From the NCBI RefSeq assembly GCF_018531125.1, contig NZ_JAHDSY010000009.1: 61,597 nucleotides of DNA. One strand, 5' to 3'. This stretch comes from Canibacter zhuwentaonis. GTDB lineage: Bacteria; Actinomycetota; Actinomycetes; Actinomycetales; Microbacteriaceae. The position numbers were made by a program, and so were the translations under genes. The notes under the pieces are model-generated. The model searched no databases. It saw only the letters and a program-made list of their open reading frames with translations, and was not told the origin of the DNA. Shown in pieces: positions 35,610 through 44,629 of this stretch (within the stretch, counting starts at the first letter, position 1; each line of letters opens with the position of its first letter).

Positions 35610-36431
35610 CTAATCAGCATAGTCGGGCGCATACGGCAGTTCAAAAAGCTCCTCGAGCGTTTTAATGCCTTTGTCGTGCATCCACTTTGCCCGATCCACT
35701 CCAACATAGCGCCAGTGCCACTCCTCAGCGGCAAAGCCGACAATATGCTGTAGATTCTCCTGATAGCGCAGAATGAACCCGTACTTATAAGCGTTTTCGC
35801 GTACCCATTTGCCCGCCGGAGTCGCCGCATACGCGCTGCCCAGGGCGCAGTTATTTTCCGGCTGATCGCCCATAATATCCATCGCATAACCGAGCTGATG
35901 CTCGCTGTGCCCGGGGCGCGCCACATAGGCCTCGCCCTGCGCAAGACCAAACTCGGCTACCTCGCGGTCGTACAGCCGCTTCTGCAGGCTGTAACTGCGG
36001 TATCCGGAGCATATAGTGAAGCCCGCGCCCGTTGCCTTGCGCACATCCTGATACATCTGGGAGGCAGCGGATGCGGCCACAGGCACAAGCATCTGCTCAC
36101 CAGAGTGCGGCACGCCCTCTGGCTTCGCCAGTTTGGCCGGCACGTAATCTATGGGATTAACCGGGCGTAGTTTATTAACAACAACGCCAGGAGAAACCGG
36201 ATTGTCAATCAGATTACGCCTTGCCTGCAGCGCAAAAGCAGATTCTAGCAGACGGTGGTGAAAATCATCAACAACCGCTGTCTGCTGCTCTCGCGCTATC
36301 TGCATTTCCTGAGCCCGTTTTGCTGCGGCGATTTGATTGCTTCTGCTCACGAGAAGAAACGTGAACAAAGCAAAAATCAGTAACAATCCAACAGCCAGAG
36401 CAAGTCTCGTGGCAAATAGTTTACGCTTCAC
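35610..36431 (-). CDS. Membrane-anchored D-alanyl-D-alanine carboxypeptidase, VanY family
   Basis: 273 aa. The N-terminal helix (about 9-29) anchors the protein outside the membrane, and a helical stalk leads to a peptidase M15B domain. Zinc and catalytic residues are visible: SGYRSY, then SEHQLGYAMD (His and Asp ligands) and EEWHWRYVG (catalytic Glu and third His). It trims the terminal D-Ala from peptidoglycan stems. GTG start with AAGGTAG upstream. It stands alone between the SRP RNA and tRNA-Arg genes. Confidence 0.88.
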   Translation of the reverse strand: MKRKLFATRLALAVGLLLIFALFTFLLVSRSNQIAAAKRAQEMQIAREQQTAVVDDFHHRLLESAFALQARRNLIDNPVSPGVVVNKLRPVNPIDYVPAKLAKPEGVPHSGEQMLVPVAASAASQMYQDVRKATGAGFTICSGYRSYSLQKRLYDREVAEFGLAQGEAYVARPGHSEHQLGYAMDIMGDQPENNCALGSAYAATPAGKWVRENAYKYGFILRYQENLQHIVGFAAEEWHWRYVGVDRAKWMHDKGIKTLEELFELPYAPDYAD

Positions 36432-36533
36432 TATTAACTACCTTAATTTATCTAATAATAATGATAACGATATTCTAACACCTGCGCAGCCGCTGTGTCA
36501 GGCGTATTTCACTAATACCGCTAGGAGGAAAAG

Positions 36534-36606
36534 TGCCCCAGATAGGAATCGAACCTACGACACCTTCTTTAGGAGAGAAGTGCTCTATCCACTGAGCTAC
36601 TGGGGC
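36534..36606 (-). tRNA. tRNA-Arg (anticodon CCT)
   Basis: 73 nt on the minus strand. The 7-bp acceptor GCCCCAG/CTGGGGC has discriminator A. The anticodon loop CTCCTAA lies in a CTTCT/AGAAG stem, and the T-arm is GTAGGTTCGAATCCTAT. No CCA is encoded. Confidence 0.95.
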
Positions 36607-36683
36607 ATACAGCGCAGTTTTGCACCGTTTAAAACAAAGTGAGCAAACCCCCTATTCAAGATTTGCCCACCCGTTAAAACACA

Positions 36684-37373
36684 CTAGATAGCGTTTATGT
36701 CAAGCGGAATACCAGGACCGAATGTTGTTGAAACAGCACCTTTCACAAGGTATTTACCCTTAGCCGAAGCTGGTTTTAGACGCACAATCTCTTCAAGAGC
36801 CGCGTTAATGTTATCGGTGAGCTGCTCGGCGCTAAACGACACCTTACCAACGATAAAGTGCACATTAGCGTGCTTATCAACACGGAATTCGATTTTACCG
36901 CCCTTAATGTCGGTAACGGCTTTAGCCGCATCGGGTGTTACCGTGCCGGTTTTAGGGTTGGGCATCAGACCGCGCGGACCAAGCACCTTACCCAAACGGC
37001 CAACTTTACCCATCATGTCTGGGGTTGCAACCGCAGAGTCAAACGCTGTCCACCCTGCTGCAACCTTAGCGATAAGCTCGTCGCCACCAACCTCGTCAGC
37101 GCCAGCAGCAATTGCTGCCTCAGCTGCCGGACCGATAGCGAACACGATAACCCGAGCGGTTTTACCCGTGCCGTGTGGCAGGCTAACGGTGCCACGCACC
37201 ATCTGATCTGCCTTGCGCGGATCAACGCCGAGCTTCACGGCAACTTCAACAGTGCTGTTGGTTTTAGCAGAACCTGTTTCACGTGCCAGCGCAACAGCTT
37301 CTGCGGGGGTGTAAAACTTGCCGTCTTCAATCTTTGCGGCGGCGGCGCGATACGCTTTTGATTTCTGTGCCAT
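36684..37373 (-). CDS. rplA: Ribosomal protein uL1
   Basis: 229-aa large-subunit stalk protein. It starts MAQKSKAYRAAAAKIEDGKF and contains VAVKLGVDPRKADQMVRGTV and GPRGLMPNPKTGTVT, the standard signatures. It follows rplK by 11 bases on the same strand. In many bacteria uL1 represses this operon by binding its mRNA leader. Confidence 0.97.
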   Translation of the reverse strand: MAQKSKAYRAAAAKIEDGKFYTPAEAVALARETGSAKTNSTVEVAVKLGVDPRKADQMVRGTVSLPHGTGKTARVIVFAIGPAAEAAIAAGADEVGGDELIAKVAAGWTAFDSAVATPDMMGKVGRLGKVLGPRGLMPNPKTGTVTPDAAKAVTDIKGGKIEFRVDKHANVHFIVGKVSFSAEQLTDNINAALEEIVRLKPASAKGKYLVKGAVSTTFGPGIPLDINAI

Positions 37374-37384
37374 AGTAATCGCTC

Positions 37385-37816
37385 CTACTCTACCGTAATA
37401 CCCATTGAGCGAGCAGTGCCCGCAATAATCGACTCTGCCGCGTCAAGATCGTTAGCGTTCAAATCCGCCATTTTCTGCTCGGCAATCTGACGCACCTGAT
37501 CGCGTGTCACCTTCGCAACTTTAACGGCGTGCGGGGTGGATGAGCCCTTCTGCACACCAGCTGCTTTTTTAATCAGCTCAGCTGCGGGTGGGGTTTTGAG
37601 CACAAACGTGAACGAGCGATCCTCGTAAACGCTGATTTCAACGGGCACAATGTTGCCGCGCTGTGATTCTGTTGCGGCGTTATAGGCCTTGCAGAACTCC
37701 ATAATGTTAACGCCGTGCTGCCCCAGAGCCGGACCTACCGGAGGTGCTGGGTTAGCGGCACCAGCAGGAATCTGAAGCTTAATCAGACCCGTGACTTTCT
37801 TTTTCTTGGCTGCCAT
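37385..37816 (-). CDS. rplK: Ribosomal protein uL11
   Basis: 143-aa protein of the GTPase-associated centre. LIKLQIPAGAANPAPPVGPA, LGQHGVNIMEFCKAYN and the C-terminal rRNA-binding domain are all present. AAGGAAAA precedes the ATG. nusG and secE, the usual upstream neighbours, are not here; a secreted-protein gene lies upstream instead. Confidence 0.97.
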   Translation of the reverse strand: MAAKKKKVTGLIKLQIPAGAANPAPPVGPALGQHGVNIMEFCKAYNAATESQRGNIVPVEISVYEDRSFTFVLKTPPAAELIKKAAGVQKGSSTPHAVKVAKVTRDQVRQIAEQKMADLNANDLDAAESIIAGTARSMGITVE

Positions 37817-37831
37817 TTTTTCCTTTCTAAC

Positions 37832-37874
37832 GAGATCTGTAAGATCTCTCCCACTTGCAGACGTTCTGCAGTGG
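37832..37874 (-). promoter_or_regulatory. Two hairpins in the rplK-rplA leader
   Basis: The perfect GAGATCT/AGATCTC stem (37832-37848) lies close to the rplK start, and upstream of it CCACT-GCAG/CTGC-AGTGG (37851-37874) has one bulge. The position suits an uL1-type autoregulatory leader. The binding-site consensus was not verified. Confidence 0.45.
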
Positions 37875-37978
37875 TTTAGCGCTTAAATAAGCGCAAGCCG
37901 TATAATTTTACTCAAGCTCGGCTGTAAATATCAAATAACAGCTTGCCGCGCCCGCTTATCCGCAAGCAAAGCCCGAAA

Positions 37979-38698
37979 CTACTGCAAACGCACTATATAA
38001 GCGTAAGTATCAGGGTTTGAATCGCGCCAGCTGTTTTCAACCGTGTTGCCGCCGCTGTATCCGCCATGCACTGCTGTGTTGTTACCGGCGTAAATAGCAA
38101 CGTGGAAACCCGGGGCAATCATAATATCACCCGGCTGTGCATCAGCGTGCGGCACAACAACGCCGTAGCGCAAGAATGCCATAATGCCGTGATCATAACC
38201 GCCCTGGTCTCTGCGAGTTGTGTACCCTATAGCCGCCAGCGCGTTCTGCACCATGTCGGTGCAATCCTGGCGCACTCCCAGCTGCGCACGAGCGGCAGCC
38301 AGCAGGGCTACGGACGCAGAACCGGCAGGAGCAGCATTTACCGCAGCGGCGATCCGCGCGCTCTGTTCAGCTGAGGAAAGACCGCGCAGAACTCCCGCGT
38401 TACGAACCGGAGTTTGCGCCACCTGCGCCACAACGTCGAGCGAGTAATCGCCAACCTCGGCGATATCAGAAACGCCATCCGCATAGGAAACAAAAAATTC
38501 TTGCACCGCACCGCGCTTAACAGAATACAACGCGCCCTCAGAGTTAGGTGTTACAGCGTGTGCGGGAATGGCAACCGTTGCCGCAAATAAGGAAACGAAG
38601 AACACTGCTGTTGCACGCCAACCAAGACCGCAAGCGCGCTTTTTGCGCGAAACCTGCTGGGTCAAAACAATTTCTGTGCTCGGAGAAAATATATTCAC
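37979..38698 (-). CDS. Secreted NlpC/P60- or CHAP-like cysteine hydrolase
   Basis: 239 aa. Signal peptide: basic SRKKR, hydrophobic ATAVFFVSLFAATVAIP, AHA cleavage site near 48. The C-terminal domain has Cys146 in RQDCTDMV and His199 in GFHVAIYAGN, the Cys/His pair of papain-like peptidoglycan hydrolases. It probably cuts cell-wall peptides or amides. GTG start. The middle region (60-125) is unassigned. Confidence 0.75.
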   Translation of the reverse strand: MNIFSPSTEIVLTQQVSRKKRACGLGWRATAVFFVSLFAATVAIPAHAVTPNSEGALYSVKRGAVQEFFVSYADGVSDIAEVGDYSLDVVAQVAQTPVRNAGVLRGLSSAEQSARIAAAVNAAPAGSASVALLAAARAQLGVRQDCTDMVQNALAAIGYTTRRDQGGYDHGIMAFLRYGVVVPHADAQPGDIMIAPGFHVAIYAGNNTAVHGGYSGGNTVENSWRDSNPDTYAYIVRLQ

Positions 38699-38950
38699 TA
38701 TTTACTCTCTACTCGATTGCAAAAACGAATAACGGTTAAATAACCGTTCTGACAATCATAACCAAAATATATTAAAAGTCATAGCCCAACGCCCGCCCCG
38801 TAAATCGGAGGCAAACGATGTCGAATCTGAAAATCAGCTGAACGCACAACAGGCAGCGCCCGCTAAAACGCTATCTTAAGACGGCAAGCGCTGATCTGCG
38901 CAAGCAGTCACCGCTCCGCAGCAGCAAGCACTGCCCTGCAACGACAAGAG

Positions 38951-39661
38951 CTACTCCGCAATAGTATCCGTCAGCACAAACACATGAGCGGCCTCGTCCT
39001 TAGCCAGCAGCAGCACAATCTCAGATTTCAGCGCAGAAACCCGCACCCCCTCACTGCTAAGCTCGAATTCCACAGTCGCTCCGGGCATAATCTGCGCCTT
39101 TCTAAACTCGGTTAGCACCTCCGAATGCACCTGTAAAGGCTCTGCAAACCGATCCACCTGCGCCGCATACTTCAGCAAATCCTGCGTCGCAAAAACCTCA
39201 ACCGCGCTCTGCACCGGCATAATAAAAGCCCCCCGGGTTTTCACGCCCAGCCCGTCTAGTGCGGGAATCGGGTTGCCATACGGCGACCGCACCGGCGTCT
39301 CAATCAGCTGTATGATCCGCTTTTCAACCCGCTCGCTCATAACGTGCTCCCAACGGCACGCCTCGGCGTGCACAAACTCCCACTCAAGCCCGATTACATC
39401 GTGCAAAAGCCGCTCTGCGAGGCGGTGCTTGCGCATCACCAAAAGCGCTTTCTGTTCGCCCTCGGCGGTGAAAACAAGATGCCTGTCGTTGCTGACGGTC
39501 ACCAGTCCGTTGCGCTCCATGCGCGCAACCGTTTGCGATACGGTCGGGCCGGAGTGCCCCAGCCGCTCAAGAATGCGAGCTCGTAAAGGCACAATTCCCT
39601 CTTCCTGCAGCTCGAGAATTGTGCGCAGGTACATTTCGGTTGTGTCAATCAGGTCAGTCAC
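38951..39661 (-). CDS. ideR: DtxR/IdeR-family iron-dependent repressor
   Basis: 236 aa. An N-terminal winged helix (TTEMYLRTILELQEEGIVPL, HSGPTVSQTVARMERNGLV) precedes the metal-binding/dimerisation domain with C and E/H ligands in HAEACRWEHVMSE, and a C-terminal SH3-like domain. This matches iron-type (DtxR/IdeR) members more than MntR, which is shorter. GGGAG lies before the GTG. It is divergent from serC. Confidence 0.88.
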   Translation of the reverse strand: MTDLIDTTEMYLRTILELQEEGIVPLRARILERLGHSGPTVSQTVARMERNGLVTVSNDRHLVFTAEGEQKALLVMRKHRLAERLLHDVIGLEWEFVHAEACRWEHVMSERVEKRIIQLIETPVRSPYGNPIPALDGLGVKTRGAFIMPVQSAVEVFATQDLLKYAAQVDRFAEPLQVHSEVLTEFRKAQIMPGATVEFELSSEGVRVSALKSEIVLLLAKDEAAHVFVLTDTIAE

Positions 39662-39758
39662 TTATCACTCCCATAGATAGCTTCTTTCCCAGCATACCCG
39701 CGTAATTCTGAGCTTTTACCACACACCGCAGCAAATAACCAAGTAACCGCTAGCAGAG

Positions 39759-39764
39759 TAGAAT
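39759..39764 (+). promoter_or_regulatory. -10 box for leaderless serC
   Basis: TAGAAT ends seven bases before the serC ATG. No Shine-Dalgarno sequence is seen. Confidence 0.5.
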
Positions 39765-39771
39765 AATATGT

Positions 39772-40965
39772 ATGACAGCGATTAAAATTCCACGGGAACT
39801 GCTCCCCTCAGACGGGCGGTTTGGATGCGGACCATCAAAGATCCGCCCCGCACAGCTCGAGTTTTTAGCAAGCCTGCAACCACAGGTGCTGGGCACATCG
39901 CACCGGCAGAGTCCAGTTAAAAATCTGGTTGCCAGTGTGCAAGAGCAGCTGCTAGAGCTGTTTGCCGCGCCTGAGGGTTACGAGATTATTCTGGGCAACG
40001 GCGGCGCAGCAGTGTTTTGGGATAGCGCTGTGCACTCGCTCATCCGGAATCGCAGTCAGCACGCGAGTTTTGGCGAATTTGGCGCAAAATTTGCCAGTGC
40101 CGCTCGTAATGCCCCGTTTTTGGCGGATCCACAAATAATTACGGCAGAACCCGGGCAGTATGCTGCCTGCCGCACCGCGAATGCCACAATAGACGTGTAC
40201 GCGTATCCGCACAACGAAACCTCAACCGGGGTGATGAGCGATGTGAAGCGGTATGGCACAGATGTGACAACCGAAGCGGATCGCACCCGTAACGCGAACA
40301 GCGCGGGCAGCGCAAGCGGCGCAGCGGGCGCGAGTGACGCACTAACGGTTGTTGACGCAACGAGCGCGGCGGGAGGTCTTGCATTTGATGCGAGCGAGGT
40401 TGATGTGTATTATTTCTCACCGCAAAAGAACTTCGCGAGCGATGGCGGGCTCTGGTTTGCGCTCGTATCTCCCGCAGCCGTTGCTCGAATTGCCGAAGTT
40501 GCGAACAGCGGGCGCTATATTCCGGAGACGCTGTCACTGCAGGTTGCGCTAGAAAACTCGCGCAAAAACCAGACTCTCAACACGCCCTCTGTTGCAACAC
40601 TCGCGCTCATGGATGAGCAGCTGCGGTGGATTATCAGATCCGGCGGCATGAAATTTGCCGATTCACGCACACAAGAGTCGGCAAATATCCTATACGCGTG
40701 GGCGGCAGAGCACAGCAAAATAACGCCTTTTGTAGCGGATGTGGCGCACCGCTCGCAGGTTGTTGTAACTCTCGATGTTGCACCCGAAATAAACGCCGCT
40801 CTAGTCTCGAAAGCCCTGCGCGAAAACGGTATTGTTGACACCGAGTCGTACCGTAAACTGGGACGCAACCAGCTGCGCATAGCAACTTTCACAGCGATTG
40901 ACCCCGCTGATGTACGCAAACTCACCGCGTGCATAGACACGGTTCTTAACAGCCTCGCCGCATAA
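39772..40965 (+). CDS. serC: Phosphoserine aminotransferase, actinobacterial type
   Basis: PLP enzyme of serine synthesis. 397 aa. RFGCGPSKIRPAQLEFL and LGTSHRQSPVKNLV near the N-terminus, VVDATSAAGGLAFD, and the PLP-binding Lys in YYFSPQKNFASDGGLW match the mycobacterial SerC subgroup. A Gly/Ala/Ser-rich insert (about 173-190) is extra. It is followed 22 bases later by the quinone-reductase gene. Confidence 0.93.
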   Translation: MTAIKIPRELLPSDGRFGCGPSKIRPAQLEFLASLQPQVLGTSHRQSPVKNLVASVQEQLLELFAAPEGYEIILGNGGAAVFWDSAVHSLIRNRSQHASFGEFGAKFASAARNAPFLADPQIITAEPGQYAACRTANATIDVYAYPHNETSTGVMSDVKRYGTDVTTEADRTRNANSAGSASGAAGASDALTVVDATSAAGGLAFDASEVDVYYFSPQKNFASDGGLWFALVSPAAVARIAEVANSGRYIPETLSLQVALENSRKNQTLNTPSVATLALMDEQLRWIIRSGGMKFADSRTQESANILYAWAAEHSKITPFVADVAHRSQVVVTLDVAPEINAALVSKALRENGIVDTESYRKLGRNQLRIATFTAIDPADVRKLTACIDTVLNSLAA

Positions 40966-40987
40966 CCCTACAGAAACACGAAACAGC

Positions 40988-42424
40988 ATGAGCAACACTA
41001 TAGAACGTAAGCACCGCATTGTGATCCTTGGCGGTGGTCCTGGAGGGTACGAAGCCGCACTTGTTGGCGCGCAGCTCGACGCAGACATCACGCTCGTTGA
41101 AGCAACCGGCGTTGGTGGATCCGCCGTGCTCACCGATGTTGTGCCCTCAAAAAGCTTGATCGCAACCGCGGATGCGGTGGCTGCCGTGCGCAACGCGAGC
41201 GAGCTGGGCGTTTGCACCGTAACAGAATCTGGCGAGAGCTGCGAGGTTACAACGGTTGTCGACTGCGCAGCGCTCAACAAACGCCTTTTAAGAATGGCGC
41301 AGACACAGTCACAAGATATGCTCAAGAAGCTCACATCTGCGGGAGTGAAGGTTATTTTCGGGCACGCAAAACTTGCTAGCCGCAGCGCTGTTAGCATCAG
41401 CACGAACACCGGTGAAACACAGCTTATCGAAGCGGATACGATTGTTATCGCAGTTGGCGCGAGCCCGCGCAAGCTGGTCAGCGCCAAGCCCGACAACGAG
41501 CGCATTCTCACCTGGAAACAGCTTTACAACCTAACCGAGCTACCCGAGCACCTGATTGTGGTTGGCTCGGGTGTCACAGGGGCAGAGTTTGCAAGCGCCT
41601 ATAGAATACTTGGCTCTAAAGTAACGCTCGTGTCGAGTCGCGAGCGGGTGCTTCCGGGAGAAGACAAAGACGCCGCACAAGTGCTAGAAGAGAAGTTTAA
41701 GCAGCTCGGTATGCAAGTGCTCAGCAAAAGCCGAGCGGATGCGGTGATCCGCACCGCAGACGGGGTGCGTGTTGAGCTTGCAGACGGACGCGCAGTAACT
41801 GGCTCGCACTGTTTAATGGCAGTTGGATCCATTCCAAACACCTCCTGTATTGGGCTTGAAAACGCGGGAATTAAAACAACAGACAGCGGGCATATTCGCG
41901 TAAACAGGGTTGCTTCAACATCTGTTCCATCGATATACGCAGCGGGAGACTGCACGGATTTTTATCCGCTCGCCTCTGTTGCTGCAATGCAGGGCCGCAC
42001 CGCAATTATGCACGCACTGGGCGATTTTGTGCGCCCAATTGAAGTACGCAATGTTGCATCTAACGTGTTTACCTCGCCAGAAATTGCGACAGTTGGCTTT
42101 AGCGAAAAAGATATTGAAGAAATCCCAGAGCTCGCAGCAACTTCGAGCGTGCATATGCTGCCGCTGCACGAAAACCCGCGCGCTAAAATGCAGGGTGTTA
42201 AAGAAGGCTTTGTAAAAATTATTGCCTCCAAGCTCAACGGAGCCGTGCGCGGCGGGGTGATTGTTGGCCCGCGTGCCAGCGAGCTAATTTTTGCGCTCGC
42301 GGTCGCGGTCGAACACCGTCTCACCGTTGATCAAATAACTGCCGCATTCACTGTTTACCCCTCCATGACAGACTCAATTTCTGATGTTTCCCGAGATCTT
42401 CATGTACGACCAAAAATCAAGTAA
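40988..42424 (+). CDS. NAD(P)H-quinone dehydrogenase, LpdA-like flavoprotein
   Basis: 478 aa with the lipoamide dehydrogenase fold: FAD motif IVILGGGPGGYEAAL, NAD motif VVGSGVTGAEFASAY, second FAD motif IYAAGDCTDFYPLA and a C-terminal dimerisation domain. The N-terminal redox pair CxxxxC is replaced in GVGGSAVLTDVVPSKSL, so it cannot be a true lipoamide dehydrogenase. Actinobacterial proteins of this kind (mycobacterial LpdA) reduce quinones with NAD(P)H. Confidence 0.88.
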   Translation: MSNTIERKHRIVILGGGPGGYEAALVGAQLDADITLVEATGVGGSAVLTDVVPSKSLIATADAVAAVRNASELGVCTVTESGESCEVTTVVDCAALNKRLLRMAQTQSQDMLKKLTSAGVKVIFGHAKLASRSAVSISTNTGETQLIEADTIVIAVGASPRKLVSAKPDNERILTWKQLYNLTELPEHLIVVGSGVTGAEFASAYRILGSKVTLVSSRERVLPGEDKDAAQVLEEKFKQLGMQVLSKSRADAVIRTADGVRVELADGRAVTGSHCLMAVGSIPNTSCIGLENAGIKTTDSGHIRVNRVASTSVPSIYAAGDCTDFYPLASVAAMQGRTAIMHALGDFVRPIEVRNVASNVFTSPEIATVGFSEKDIEEIPELAATSSVHMLPLHENPRAKMQGVKEGFVKIIASKLNGAVRGGVIVGPRASELIFALAVAVEHRLTVDQITAAFTVYPSMTDSISDVSRDLHVRPKIK

Positions 42425-42444
42425 CCAACCACAGAAAGCGAACT

Positions 42445-42819
42445 ATGAAAACCAGATCTAAAACAGCAACCGCTATAGCCTCCCTTGTGGCGACGCTATC
42501 TCTGTTAGCATCCCTCACAGCGTGCGGCTCCGGCAAACCTGCGCCGACACCATCAGCTGAGGGCGTAAGCCCCGCAGCGGTTGTGCAGGCGTACGATAAC
42601 GGGTACAAGCCAAAAACGGTGACGGTTAAAGTAGGCGAAGCTGTTAAGTGGGAGTTTACCGGCACGGCAAAGCACGATGTGATCGCCGCCGACGGCAGTT
42701 TTGTTAGCGAACTCATGCAAACGGGCAATTATACGCACGTTTTTGCAAAGGCCGGCACCTACGAGTATAAATGCTCAGTGCACCCGGAAATGCGCGGCAC
42801 AGTGGTTGTTACCGAGTAG
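42445..42819 (+). CDS. Cupredoxin-domain lipoprotein
   Basis: 124 aa. Lipobox LTAC with Cys27 after a hydrophobic signal, a short Pro/Ser linker, then a plastocyanin-like domain with copper ligands His77 (AKHDV), Cys110, His113 and Met116 (CSVHPEM). It is probably a type-1 copper electron carrier tethered outside the membrane. It starts 20 bases after the quinone-dehydrogenase stop, which suggests a shared redox role (inference). Confidence 0.88.
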   Translation: MKTRSKTATAIASLVATLSLLASLTACGSGKPAPTPSAEGVSPAAVVQAYDNGYKPKTVTVKVGEAVKWEFTGTAKHDVIAADGSFVSELMQTGNYTHVFAKAGTYEYKCSVHPEMRGTVVVTE

Positions 42820-42885
42820 CAAACGGCGGATCGACCCGGTAAAGGTGACCCGTGCCTGCGCGGTGCTGGTCGCTTGAGCCGCGCA

Positions 42886-42951
42886 GCCTTCATTACTGGG
42901 TCGTGCGGCGTTCACTACTGGGTCACGCGGTATTCATTCCTGAACAGCGCA
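42886..42951. repeat. Three degenerate 22-bp tandem units
   Basis: The units start at 42886, 42908 and 42930. The first two share TTCAxTACTGGGTC, and the third is more diverged. They occupy the gap between the cupredoxin gene and its terminator. No coding signal. Confidence 0.4.
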
Positions 42952-43023
42952 GCATCCACTGCGGAGCAGAGCGCAGAGCTGTTCTTTGTCAAACCGCACC
43001 GCATTCATTGCCGCCAATAAAAC

Positions 43024-43052
43024 AGTGGGTGTCAGCTGTGCTGACACCCACT
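43024..43052. terminator. Bidirectional terminator
   Basis: The 12-bp perfect stem AGTGGGTGTCAG/CTGACACCCACT has a 5-base loop, with TTAATTTTA after it on the plus strand and GTTTTATT on the minus strand. It serves the cupredoxin operon and the convergent glutaredoxin-like gene. Confidence 0.85.
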
Positions 43053-43076
43053 TAATTTTATAGTCACGCTTTAGAG

Positions 43077-43400
43077 TTATTTCTTGCCGCGCCGCCACCA
43101 GGCACGGCGATTTGCTTTAGCTCTCATCTTGCTCCGCTCGTGCAAAATGGCGTACGCTAGTCTGTCTTCATGCACTTGGAAAGAAGCGTAGGGCATATCG
43201 TTGATCAAAACCACCGGGATTTCGTCGCCGTATTTTTCCGCCAACTCATCGTTTTCAAAAATATTAATCTCGTCATAGTCAATATCTATTTCTCGTTCAG
43301 CGGCGGCATCTAGCACCCTCTGGATAACCTGTTGAGCTTCAACGCAGAGATAACACTCGGGCTTGCTAACAAGCGTTAATCTAACAGCTGGGGTATACAT
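43077..43400 (-). CDS. Glutaredoxin-like protein
   Basis: 107 aa thioredoxin-fold protein with the redox pair Cys16-Cys19 in KPECYLCVEA, a cis-Pro region (IPVVLIND) and a basic tail (RANRRAWWRRGKK). It belongs to the DUF836/glutaredoxin-like family (PF05768) often found next to bS22 and Rex-type genes in Actinobacteria. The disulfide substrate is unknown. Confidence 0.85.
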   Translation of the reverse strand: MYTPAVRLTLVSKPECYLCVEAQQVIQRVLDAAAEREIDIDYDEINIFENDELAEKYGDEIPVVLINDMPYASFQVHEDRLAYAILHERSKMRAKANRRAWWRRGKK

Positions 43401-43451
43401 TTGTGATAAAGCTAAGGAACAGCGCTCTAGCGCCCCACATCAAACAAGATG

Positions 43452-43550
43452 CTACTTTTTATTACGACGCTGGTGACGAGTTTTGCGAAGCAGTTTACGG
43501 TGCTTCTTTTTCGACATTCGCTTACGGCGTTTTTTGATTACTGAACCCAT
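43452..43550 (-). CDS. Ribosomal protein bS22 (AURKAIP1/COX24 domain)
   Basis: A 32-aa protein, MGSVIKKRRKRMSKKKHRKL and so on, almost all Lys/Arg. It matches the actinobacterial AURKAIP1/COX24-domain micro-protein, identified in mycobacterial ribosome structures as bS22 near the intersubunit bridge. GAGG lies before the ATG. It is often overlooked because of its length. It lies between the nucleoside hydrolase and glutaredoxin-like genes. Confidence 0.88.
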   Translation of the reverse strand: MGSVIKKRRKRMSKKKHRKLLRKTRHQRRNKK

Positions 43551-43674
43551 AGTGTTTCACCTCTAGTAAGTATAAATACACAAGACAGCACCCTGCGTGC
43601 ATCTTGACCATATCCAACAAGTTTACTAATAAAAAAATATGAACGTCTCACAATCTACTGAAAAGAGTAGAATA

Positions 43675-44622
43675 CTAGCCGTGCACCCTTTCGGCAAGAG
43701 CGCCGAGCCGCTCATTGAGCAAACTTCTAAACCGCTCAACATCCGCGGCAATTGCGACCTGCGCGTTAGGATCCGCTGATTTTCGATCCACCAAGGTCAT
43801 CCCGCGAGTGTGCTCGCCGGTCACCTCAACCAGCACCCTGGCGGGCACAAATTCGAGTATCTCACTATCCACCAGCGCGGACATCGTGAGCGCGTCGTGC
43901 TGCGCAGTTTCGCCCGCAATATCTGGGGTGTCCTGATAGGCGGGCAGCATTTTGCGCAGCCCCTCGGCGATAATTCCCCCGGCGGCAGTAACTCTCGGCA
44001 GGTGGCGCAGACCGAGAGTTGTTGTCTCTGTCACGTTAAGCCCCACCATCCGCACCGGCACTCCCGAGTTGAACACCAGCGCAGCCGCCTCAGGGTCGGT
44101 ATAAATGTTGAACTCTGCGGCGGGGGTGATATTGCCCAGGCGCGTGCCGTAGCCACCACCCATTATAACTAATTCTTTGATCAGCTCACGCGCGGCAGCA
44201 TCGGCTACCAGCAGCTGCGCCACATTTGTGAGCGGACCAAGCGCCACTATCGTTGCCAGCTCTCCCGATTCTGCAACCTCGCGCAGCACCTGCGACATTA
44301 GCGGCAGCGCGATCAGTTCGCTACGCCCGGTGATATCCGGGATCTCCGGATGCCAGTTGCCAAGACCGCCCGCGCCATGCACTTCGGCGGCGGTGACCGC
44401 AAGGTTTCTGTTGAGCGTGCGCCAGGCTCCGGCGGCAACCGGACACTGCAGCCCCAATAGGTCGCGCAGCCCGAGCGCGTTGGAAGTTGTAATGTCAATT
44501 CCCACGTTGCCAGCAACGGTGGTGATTGCGCGCACATCAAGCTCGCAGCTGGCGACGGCCAGCATAATTGCTACCGCATCGTCAATGCCCGGATCGGTGT
44601 CGATAATAACAGGTTTTGCCAT
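43675..44622 (-). CDS. Inosine/uridine-preferring nucleoside hydrolase
   Basis: 315 aa. The calcium-binding signature IIDTDPGIDDAVAIMLA at the N-terminus defines the family. TTVAGNVGID, VIMGGGYGTRLGNITPAAEF with the substrate-binding Asn/Glu, and the active-site His in QHDALTM are present. It cleaves ribonucleosides to base and ribose, so it works in nucleoside salvage with upp nearby. It begins eight bases after the ArsR-family gene and is probably co-transcribed. Confidence 0.92.
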   Translation of the reverse strand: MAKPVIIDTDPGIDDAVAIMLAVASCELDVRAITTVAGNVGIDITTSNALGLRDLLGLQCPVAAGAWRTLNRNLAVTAAEVHGAGGLGNWHPEIPDITGRSELIALPLMSQVLREVAESGELATIVALGPLTNVAQLLVADAAARELIKELVIMGGGYGTRLGNITPAAEFNIYTDPEAAALVFNSGVPVRMVGLNVTETTTLGLRHLPRVTAAGGIIAEGLRKMLPAYQDTPDIAGETAQHDALTMSALVDSEILEFVPARVLVEVTGEHTRGMTLVDRKSADPNAQVAIAADVERFRSLLNERLGALAERVHG

Positions 44623-44629
44623 CGCACCG

